Below, one piece after another: positions 24,270 to 30,768 of a DNA stretch of 64,000 bases. Location: contig NZ_CP040882.1 of NCBI RefSeq assembly GCF_006337085.1, positions 682,001 to 746,000 on the forward strand, written 5' to 3'. The stretch comes from Sutterella faecalis (lineage in GTDB: Bacteria; Pseudomonadota; Gammaproteobacteria; Burkholderiales; Burkholderiaceae_F). The first letter of the stretch is position 1. Each line of letters begins with the position of its first letter. Below the pieces are notes generated by a model. That model searched no databases and was not told the origin of the DNA. It worked only from the letters and a program-made list of their open reading frames with translations. The position numbers and the translations under genes are program-made.

Positions 24270-26543
24270 ATGTCCGTCGATCTCTCTGCTCTTCCCCGCG
24301 AAAAACTGATTGCCCTGCTGCAGGAATCCCGGCAGCAGGCTGAGGCTGCTGAGAGAAAAGCAGAGACAGCGGAGCGTAAGGCTCAGTCGGCAGAGCGCAA
24401 GGCCGAAGAAGCCGAAAAAGCGGCATCTGCAGCGAAGGCTTATGCCAAAGAGACGGAAATTCGGCTGGATCTCTCCGAGAAGAAGTACGCCGCGGCTGCG
24501 GCCTTTCTTATGGAAGTCGCCCCGCTGATTCACGGCATGCGCCTTGACGTGGAGCGCAATCTGAGTCTGGATCCGCAGGCCAATCTGAAGCTCTGGGATG
24601 ATCTCCTGAAGTGCGTGCAGAAGCTCGTAGCCGAAGCGCGCAATGCGGAGACGTTCCGCGAACTCGCCTTCGGAAAGGGCGGGGAAAAGCTCACGCCTGA
24701 ACTCGCGGAAGTCAAAAAGAACCAGGGAAGCATCCAGGCGGACATCAAAGCCATTCAGCAGGGCATTCGGCAGGCGCAGAAGGCTCAGGCGGCCATTACC
24801 GCGCTGCAGGACGAGCAGGACAAGGCTTTTGCGAATGAGAAGCCGGAAGCGAAGTCCGGCGAAGAAGCCGAAGAGACCGTCACTCCGCAGGCGCTCATGA
24901 CAAAGATCACTCTGGCACGGCAGCCTCAGAAGACTGAGGAGCCGGCTAAGCCTGAGAACGAAAAGAAGACGGCCGAAAAAGCCTCTGATGAAGAAAAGGA
25001 GGAGGAAGCGGCTGACGAGAAGGTGCGCGGACGGCAGAAATCCAAAAGCGACCTTCCGGAAGTGCTCCGCACCCCGGGAAAAGGCGCTTCGGACAGCTGC
25101 CCGCACTGCAGCGGCAGGCTCAAAAACCTCGGAGAACAGGTGGCGAAGCTTGTTGCGGTTACTCAGGCCGTGCAGGATCGCTTTGAAAGACAGCAGAATC
25201 AGATCGAACTTCAGTATTGCGAGAAGTGCCGCACCGTGCACCCCGTATTCCCGGAGCACATGCAGTTTCCCGTGAAGCCGGAGCGCACCGTCTCCATGAA
25301 CTGCCTTGCCGAAGCCGTGAAGCTGCTCAACAACGGCCTGCCGATCAACCGGCTTGAGAACATGATGTTCAGCCGCCTGAAGCTCGGCTCGAACACGCTC
25401 TTTGAGAATCTCTACGCCTGGGCGGATATCTACCTCAGGCCGCTGATGGAGCACATCGTCGGAAACTGCGGCGACCGCGTGTTTCTGGCCGATGAAACCC
25501 GATACGACATTCTGGAAAGCGAAGGCCGCGGCGCTTACGCGGACAAGACGAAGACAAGCTCGCAGACCTACGTCTTTACCGTGGGAACCCAAACGGACAG
25601 TCCGACGCCCTTCATCTGGTTTTCCACGCTCGGCTCCAGAAGAGCCGAGGATATCGGCAAGCGCCTTGAGTCGCTGAAGGGCCGGATGGATGCCATCGTC
25701 GTCGACGGCTATGCCGGATACGATGCTCTGGCGGAAACGGTACTCAAGGGAGTGCTCAGGCAGAGTTGTCTCGTGCATGCCCGTCGTGAAGCCTATGAAG
25801 CCGTTACGTGCAAGCAGTACCTCTCGGAACTCGAGAAGCTCACGCCGGAAGAACGCGCCGAGCGGATCGGGAAGCGCGCGCTTGATGCGGCTCCGGAAGC
25901 ACAGATGCTCTCCATCCTGAGCGGCATTCAGCTTATTTTCCAGTACGAAAAGGAAGTTGCAGAACGCCTTGAGGACGAGACCGCCGAAGAGCATGAGGCA
26001 CGCATTCAGAAGCATCGCGAAACTTACTCAAAGCCGGTGCTTGATGCCGTGGACAAGCTTTACGCAGGTCTGGCAGAAAAGCTGGCGCTGGAGAAAAACG
26101 GAAAATTCTCGAAGAAATTTAATTCGCGGATGGCCGAAGCCGTCGTCTACTGGATGAACCGGCGTGAAAGCCTGAAGCAGTTTTTGAAGGACGGCCGCAT
26201 CCCCCTCGAAACGAACACGGTGGAGCGGGCCATCCGGCCGGTTGCGATTCTGCGCAAGAACCAGAACTTTATGCAGACCGTGGAAGGGGCGGATGCAGTG
26301 GCAACCTGCATCTCGATGGCGGAGACGGCGAAGCTGAACGACATCGACCTCGAAAAGTGGCTGAACGCATATAGCGCGGCCGCATTCCGGCATGCCTATG
26401 CAAAGGGCTGGACGAAGGCCTACCGGGAAGGCAAGGACCCGTACAAGAAGATCCAGAAGTGGGACATGAAAGCGCTGCTCGAAGACTTCGACCTGACGCC
26501 GTGGCTCCCCTGGGAGTGGAAGAAGCATCAGTCGGCAGACTGA
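24270..26543 (+). CDS. IS66 transposase (TnpC)
   Basis: 757-aa DDE transposase. An N-terminal coiled coil with repeated AERKAETAERKAQSAERKA heptads, then an acidic/charged linker, a Cys pair zinc-binding part (CPHCSGRL...CEKCRTVHP), and the catalytic core (VFLADETRYDI, IVVDGYAGYDAL, LVHARREAYEAV, ETNTVERAIRP). The C-terminal YWMNRRESLKQFL is typical. Apparently intact. Confidence 0.92.
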   Translation: MSVDLSALPREKLIALLQESRQQAEAAERKAETAERKAQSAERKAEEAEKAASAAKAYAKETEIRLDLSEKKYAAAAAFLMEVAPLIHGMRLDVERNLSLDPQANLKLWDDLLKCVQKLVAEARNAETFRELAFGKGGEKLTPELAEVKKNQGSIQADIKAIQQGIRQAQKAQAAITALQDEQDKAFANEKPEAKSGEEAEETVTPQALMTKITLARQPQKTEEPAKPENEKKTAEKASDEEKEEEAADEKVRGRQKSKSDLPEVLRTPGKGASDSCPHCSGRLKNLGEQVAKLVAVTQAVQDRFERQQNQIELQYCEKCRTVHPVFPEHMQFPVKPERTVSMNCLAEAVKLLNNGLPINRLENMMFSRLKLGSNTLFENLYAWADIYLRPLMEHIVGNCGDRVFLADETRYDILESEGRGAYADKTKTSSQTYVFTVGTQTDSPTPFIWFSTLGSRRAEDIGKRLESLKGRMDAIVVDGYAGYDALAETVLKGVLRQSCLVHARREAYEAVTCKQYLSELEKLTPEERAERIGKRALDAAPEAQMLSILSGIQLIFQYEKEVAERLEDETAEEHEARIQKHRETYSKPVLDAVDKLYAGLAEKLALEKNGKFSKKFNSRMAEAVVYWMNRRESLKQFLKDGRIPLETNTVERAIRPVAILRKNQNFMQTVEGADAVATCISMAETAKLNDIDLEKWLNAYSAAAFRHAYAKGWTKAYREGKDPYKKIQKWDMKALLEDFDLTPWLPWEWKKHQSAD

Positions 26544-26606
26544 AGGCTATTCTGAGCTATGCCTCAAGCCGCCGGCCCCGGCGGCTGCCGGCGCTGAATA
26601 AAAAGC

Positions 26607-26628
26607 ATCCCGCTTACGCGGGATTTTT
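26607..26628 (+). terminator. intrinsic terminator of IS66 transposase
   Basis: ATCCCGC-ttac-GCGGGAT followed by TTTTAT, just inside the right IS66 end. Confidence 0.7.
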
Positions 26629-27661
26629 ATACCCATAGTCCAGATACGATCATACGTGTATGCCATCTGGCAAAGATCTGCTCAATGCGTTCTTTCGTTT
26701 CCTCCAGCAGCGGCGCGTGGCTATCCTTAGAGTCAGCGGGAGCAATTGCGAATTCTTGGTTATAGCTCGCCAGCAATTCCGGCATTCGTGAATTTGCTTC
26801 CGCCATATTTCTGATGCCCAGCACACGGAACTCTTTTGGCCATCGTCCCTGCAGCGTGCTGAATGTTCGCTCGACCCGCCCTTTGGCTTCTGGCGAATTA
26901 GCCCGTATCCCCGTTACCCCCAACTCCCGACAGACTCTTTGAAATTGTGTTTCCTCGGATTTTCCGCTCTTCGAGGGATTTACTGGGGCAAAGATGGAAT
27001 GTCTGTCGCTGTACAGAGCCCATGGAATCCCATATTTTTCAATGTACTTATTCAGCAACTGAAGATATCCTTCAGATGTTTCTGTTGGATAGAAGCCGGC
27101 GACCATGATGCGGCTTGTTGCGTCATCGACAAAGATGAGAAGCGCGTAGCTGTTATCGTCTCCGGTTCCCTCGAACCATGGATGCGGACTGCCGTCAATT
27201 TGAATCAGTTCCCCAACGCTCGATCTGCGGCGGCGCAGCTTATGCGCGGTCGACCTGCGCTCCTTTGGAGTTTCTTCCGGACGAAGTGTTGTCAGGATTC
27301 GTCGTACCGTTTCAACGGAGACCTCAATACCCTCAATGAGCAAATACTTATGCAGGAGGGTTGCCTGGAAGCCCTCATATTTGCCTGTTGCAAACTCGAT
27401 GATCCTCGCTCTGATCTGCGGATCGAGCTTATTGGCCGGAACACGATTCCCTTGACCGGTATGTGAGGGCAGCCGACCTGTCTCTCGCCAGTTCTTGAGA
27501 TGCCGCATAAACGTGCTGCGAGGCATCTGCATCAATGTCTTGGCATCCTCAACGCTATAGAGATGCCTTTCGTAGCCTTCAAAAATTTCCTGAGGTGTCA
27601 GCCGAGGGATTTCGGACTCAACAACAGAAGGGCCCCGAGACTTTCTTGCTTGTTTCGACAT
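26627..27661 (-). CDS. IS1202/ISNCY-like DDE transposase, 3' end truncated by IS66
   Basis: 344-aa open frame. HTH N-terminus (DAKTLMQMPRSTFMRHL), then the RNase-H core with all three acids: LIQIDGSPHPW, WALYSDRHSIF and GRVERTFSTLQG. From about position 26648 the frame reads into the IS66 right end (the last seven codons, VSGLWV plus stop, are IS66 sequence). IS1202-group transposases I recall are longer by roughly 100 residues, so the C-terminal domain is lost. AAGGAG precedes the ATG. The gene is read inward from the right inverted repeat, whose repeat array extends to ~110 bp upstream of its start. Confidence 0.8.
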   Translation of the reverse strand: MSKQARKSRGPSVVESEIPRLTPQEIFEGYERHLYSVEDAKTLMQMPRSTFMRHLKNWRETGRLPSHTGQGNRVPANKLDPQIRARIIEFATGKYEGFQATLLHKYLLIEGIEVSVETVRRILTTLRPEETPKERRSTAHKLRRRRSSVGELIQIDGSPHPWFEGTGDDNSYALLIFVDDATSRIMVAGFYPTETSEGYLQLLNKYIEKYGIPWALYSDRHSIFAPVNPSKSGKSEETQFQRVCRELGVTGIRANSPEAKGRVERTFSTLQGRWPKEFRVLGIRNMAEANSRMPELLASYNQEFAIAPADSKDSHAPLLEETKERIEQIFARWHTRMIVSGLWV

Positions 27662-27856
27662 AGCAGTCTCCTTGGTAATTAAGCCGAAGGGATTTCGACT
27701 TAATATCCAAGGAATACATTATGTTAAGAGGAAATACCATTGTCGATATTCAGCATATTCAGTAGTCTCATGCAGAGGTATCCTGTCTTATTGCTGTGGT
27801 ATCTCATCTCATTTCGTCATGGCATCGGGTCCCATTCATTTGTATGCAGTTCTGCC

Positions 27857-28133
27857 GCTGGGGCAAGTAGTCTCAGTGCAGAGGTAAAGCTGACCAAGAG
27901 TGGTATGCCGTCTCATTCAGAGCGGTTTGCAGTCTCAATCCCTGTGGTAATCCATCTCTCTTTACGGAGGTATCGGGTCTCAGTGGTAATGGGTCTCGTG
28001 GTAGCGGAGGTATCCAGGCCAACAGGATGTTGGTATATCGTCCCGGTCAGATACGGTATATGGTCTCAAATCCTTGGCGTATCACGTCTCAAAGTCGTTG
28101 GCTAAACAGTCTCGTTTACGCTGACCGTTAACA
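27857..28133 (-). repeat. right terminal inverted repeat with ~23-bp array
   Basis: Identical to 22888-23164 in inverted orientation. The GAGAC-N3-ATACC array continues inwards past the duplicated part (reading minus: GGGACCCGATGCC, GAGATGAGATACC, AAGACAGGATACC, GAGACTAC, spacing 20-23 bp), ending near 27760, about 100 bp upstream of the transposase start. Confidence 0.9.
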
Positions 28134-28285
28134 GATGGACGAAGTGGATCGAGGTGCATGGGGAAATCATGTAGAATGCAAAAGCTTTCCCCGCATATTG
28201 CACACAGCATACGTCAGTCTGTGTCGCACCGAAGCACAAAACCCTTAAATTTCAGTTAATTTATTGATATTTAAGGAAATAAATT
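28134..28285. other. short unassigned stretch between inverted repeat and IS607 recombinase
   Basis: Not recognisable as the missing TnpB N-terminus in any frame. It contains CCTTAAAT/ATTTAAGG dyad sequence at ~28240-28278. It also shares TTAAATTTCAGTTA with the upstream end of the IS4-group element near 44690, so it may be a relic IS end. Confidence 0.35.
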
Positions 28286-28864
28286 TTATCCCATCGCTTG
28301 CAAATTAAGCGATGAACCTTTGCGTCTTCCTCGCCGCCCGTAGAGACGGGCGCAGAAAACCGTCATAAGCGTCACCACATCCCGGGCGAGCTCTGCTTCA
28401 AAGGACACGGGCGTCACGGCTTCAACGACGAGAAATTCCGTATTCACCCGACCGCAGAGAAAGCGAACAAGGGGCACGCCGAATCGCAGAAGGCGGTCTT
28501 CGTGGAGAACCAGCAGCTTCTCAATGCGGTTGTCGAGAAGCATCCGCAGGAGTCTTCTCAGACCGGGCTTTCTGCAGTTGAGGCCGGAACCGATGTCGGA
28601 AATCACTTCGTCGCAGCCGGCGTCCCGCAGTCGATCAGCCTGCCGCAGCAAGTCTGATTTCTGATCGTGCGACGAAACGCGGGCGTAACCGACAATCTTT
28701 CGGTCGGCTGTTTCCGCAGACTGAACTGCAGGCTTCCTGAATCTTCGATGACCGCCGAAGGTGCGACCTTCTGCCTGAATAAAGCCTTTTTCCACCCAGC
28801 GTCTGATAGTGCTCGGCGATACGCCGTAATGTCGGGCAATGACTCCAATCGAACAAAGCGTCAT
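28286..28864 (-). CDS. IS607-type serine recombinase (TnpA/resolvase)
   Basis: 192-aa transposase of the small serine-recombinase type. An N-terminal MerR-like HTH (GVIARHYGVSPSTIRRWVEKG, GGHRRF) is followed by the resolvase core with the nucleophile Ser in YARVSSHDQK, then DRLRDAGCDEVISD and EKLLVLHEDRLLRFG. This order, DNA-binding domain first, is specific to IS607 transposases. AGGAGG lies 5 bp before the ATG. It appears intact. Its tnpB partner is cut off by the element at 22888-28133. Confidence 0.88.
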   Translation of the reverse strand: MTLCSIGVIARHYGVSPSTIRRWVEKGFIQAEGRTFGGHRRFRKPAVQSAETADRKIVGYARVSSHDQKSDLLRQADRLRDAGCDEVISDIGSGLNCRKPGLRRLLRMLLDNRIEKLLVLHEDRLLRFGVPLVRFLCGRVNTEFLVVEAVTPVSFEAELARDVVTLMTVFCARLYGRRGRRKGSSLNLQAMG

Positions 28865-28920
28865 TTTTACTCCTCCTATTCTGCGCGTTATGGGAGGTTT
28901 GATAACATTTTATTCGACTA

Positions 28921-29559
28921 GCAAATGCCCTTTCTTTCCGTCGCAATGGAGCTCGACATGGCGCTTCTCGCACGATTCTTTGCTGCGCTGCCCGCCACCC
29001 GGGCAGCAGGAGCTGCGCCGCACTTCTCTCCGGCCGCATGTCGGATGAGATGGAAAATGCCGTCCTGAGGCTTCTCCGGGCTTCAACGGATCCCGTCCGC
29101 GCCCGCTTTCTCGGGCCGCTCGCCGTTGAGGAGCTTCATTTTCTGATTGCCGCAAGCCCGGAAGGCGAAAGGCTCCGCCCCTTATGCGAATCCAATACGG
29201 CATCGAACCGCATCCTCAGATTGATTGAGGCGCTTCAGTCGGACTGCGGCAGGGAATTCGACCTCACGGAAGAAGCCCGCCGCATCGGGATGTCGCTTTC
29301 GGTCTTTCACCGGCGCTTCAAGGAAACCACAGGCCTCTCGCCCATTCAGTTTCAGAAGCGCCTGAGGCTCTTCCGCGCCCAGGAACTGATGATTTCAGAA
29401 GGGCGCCGCGTCTCTGAAGCCGCATTTGCCGTCGGGTACAGGAGTCCCTCGCAGTTTGCCCGCGAATACTCCCGGGAATTCGGAATTTCCCCGCAGCGCG
29501 ATGCGAGCGAAAAGCGCCGCCGGATTGCGGGCGGCGAAGCCTTCACAATGTCTGCATAA
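28921..29559 (+). pseudogene. AraC-family regulator remnant (truncated and frameshifted)
   Basis: The C-terminal 173 codons (ATG 29038 onward) encode an AraC_N tail and a complete AraC HTH (LTEEARRIGMSLSVFHRRFKE, ASEAAFAVGYRSPSQFAREYS-like). Upstream, a different frame from ~28924 encodes PFLSVAMELDMALLARFFAALP, which fits the middle of the AraC_N domain. A frameshift near 29030 separates them, and everything before 28921 is lost to the IS607-like element. The surviving ORF could yield a DNA-binding fragment, but the gene is best read as decayed. Confidence 0.7.
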
Positions 29560-30091
29560 ATTCCGCGAACCCTGAAGGAATTGCAGGAATTCGCTCCGCC
29601 GCAGGAGATTAGAAGACAATTTTTACATATTGTTTCATTTATCGTTCTTTAACGAACAAAAACTATTCTCATTTTCCTCACGATTTAAATTTCATAATAT
29701 TTCCCTTTTATTTCAATAAGGTTTCATTTTTATTTTCGTATTGAATCGTAGTAATTCGCATTCAGGCGTACGGGTTTTGACGTAAGGGCATTTTCTGATT
29801 GCGAATCGTTCTTAGTGCAGATTTTTCCGGTCTTCCGTTTTTTCGAAGTGGGGGTAATATGAGGGCATGTCGGAAGGTTGCCGCCAAGAGCAGTCCAGCC
29901 GGGAGCCGATCAGGCAGGCGTTCGCAAGAATGGCTGCCGCTCTGAATCCATTTCCCCGGGTTCAGGTCATTCGGAAGTTTTAAAGCCTCTGAATCCATTG
30001 ACGCTCTCATCGCTCACGACCCCGCAATCCGACGAAATTTGAAAAATCCTTACTACGTCATCCGATTAAAACTTTCGTGGAGCGGTAAAAA
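29560..30091. other. AT-rich intergenic region upstream of iron/metal cluster
   Basis: No gene recognised. 29600-29760 is strongly AT-rich and probably promoter-bearing. The last 40 bp hold GTGGAGCGG as the ribosome site for the gene at 30092. No clear Fur box was found by eye. Confidence 0.4.
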
Positions 30092-30400
30092 ATGAACCAG
30101 AACTACAAATACGGCCTTTTCTTCCTCGGTGGTCTCGCTGTCGGCGCTCTCGGCGCCATGGCCATCTCGCGCGGCAAGCTTTCCGTGAAGCCCCTTGCCA
30201 CCGACCTCATCTCGAGCGGCATTGATCTTCGCGACAAGGCGCTCGCCGCTGTCGAAGGCGTGAAGGAAGACCTCGCCGACGTCGTCGCTGAAGCCCAGGT
30301 GAAGTCCCAGGAAAAGCGCGAAGCCAAGGAAAAAGCTGAGGAAGAAGCCTCCTGCCCCGTCGCTGCTGAAGCCTGCCCGGCTGTGAAGCCTGCCAACTAA
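30092..30400 (+). CDS. small single-TM, Lys/Glu-rich protein (DUF6110-like), first gene of ATPase cluster
   Basis: 102 aa. One hydrophobic segment near the N-terminus (YGLFFLGGLAVGALGAMAI), then an amphipathic charged region (GVKEDLADVVAEAQVKSQEKREAKEKAEEEA) and a C-terminal part with two Cys (SCPVAAEACPA). Short proteins of this shape occur beside P1B ATPases in anaerobes and in ferrosome-type clusters; family name is from recall, role unknown. It may anchor or shape a membrane compartment. It is separated from the ATPase gene by a structured region with a terminator hairpin. Confidence 0.7.
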   Translation: MNQNYKYGLFFLGGLAVGALGAMAISRGKLSVKPLATDLISSGIDLRDKALAAVEGVKEDLADVVAEAQVKSQEKREAKEKAEEEASCPVAAEACPAVKPAN

Positions 30401-30768
30401 TCCTCTCGGATCAGGTAGCAGAGGCTTTATCAGGGAGCGTAGTACGCCGGTTTTAGCTCTGCCCTTCTTCAAAATGAAGGACAACCTCCCGGCGCCGTGC
30501 TTCTCCCCAGCAAGCATGGGCTGATGAGCCGCAATGCCTCGCATGACCGGTATACGGACACGCGGGGCATTGCTTTTTCTCAAAGGAAAAAGCGCTCTTA
30601 TGCCCGCTCCGGGGGCAGAATGCTCCTCTATATCAGTTGAAGGACTTTCCTGAAGAAAGGGGTGTTCCATCCCTTTCCGAAGGTGCTTCATCGGGCCAAT
30701 TTTTTTGAAGTCTGCGCGCCCGCCCTGAAGGGACGCGCGCCGTCAGGCTTTTCAGAGGCAAACAACAA
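30401..30768 (+). promoter_or_regulatory. structured leader of the P-type ATPase gene
   Basis: 368 bp without a gene but rich in hairpins. It contains GCG-tagta-CGC, CCTTC...GAAGG around TTCAAAAT, GGGAG...CTCCC enclosing both, then a strong terminator (30531-30578), and later GAAAGGG...CCCTTTC (30654-30676). Hairpins followed by a terminator upstream of a metal ATPase are compatible with a metal-responsive attenuator; no known riboswitch consensus could be matched confidently. Confidence 0.4.
30531..30578 (+). terminator. intrinsic terminator between small gene and P-type ATPase
   Basis: GCAATGCCTCGC pairs with GCGGGGCATTGC (11 of 12) and is followed by TTTTT. It lies 130 bp past the 30092-30400 stop and 190 bp before the ATPase start. 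Confidence 0.8.

Larger units (their letters stand above)
23165..26647 (+). mobile_element. complete IS66-family element
   Basis: 3,483 bp with three genes (two small accessory ORFs and a long DDE transposase) between imperfect ends GTAACTGGACTATAGGTA and, inverted on the right, GTATCTGGACTATGGGTA (16 of 18). IS66 elements normally make 8-bp target duplications. The flanks GCCCCAGC and GATCATAC do not match, so insertion was accompanied by loss of adjacent DNA. Confidence 0.8.
22888..28133. mobile_element. IS1202/ISNCY-like element with very long terminal inverted repeats, carrying an IS66 insertion
   Basis: Both ends read TGTTAACGGTCAGCG inwards, and the outer ~277 bp at each end are identical in inverted orientation. 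The transposase gene (26648-27661) lies just inside the right repeat. An IS66 element occupies 23165-26647. No target duplication is evident: flanks are ...TGCGGAA and GATGGAC.... Confidence 0.75.
21787..28920 (-). mobile_element. remains of an IS607-like element (serine recombinase + tnpB), split by other IS
   Basis: A MerR-HTH serine recombinase (28286-28864) and a TnpB (22028-22887) in the same orientation make the IS607 gene order. The outer limits are approximate. At one side araC coding sequence resumes at about 28921. At the other, a 12-bp hairpin (21920-21967) likely marks the right-end structure. The ~5.2-kb element at 22888-28133 sits between the two genes. Confidence 0.65.

Noticed and set aside
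30430..30530. Manganese (yybP-ykoY) or NiCo riboswitch upstream of the P1B ATPase
   Set aside because: Some hairpin similarity, but the conserved loop sequences of these classes could not be found. Left as an unclassified structured leader.
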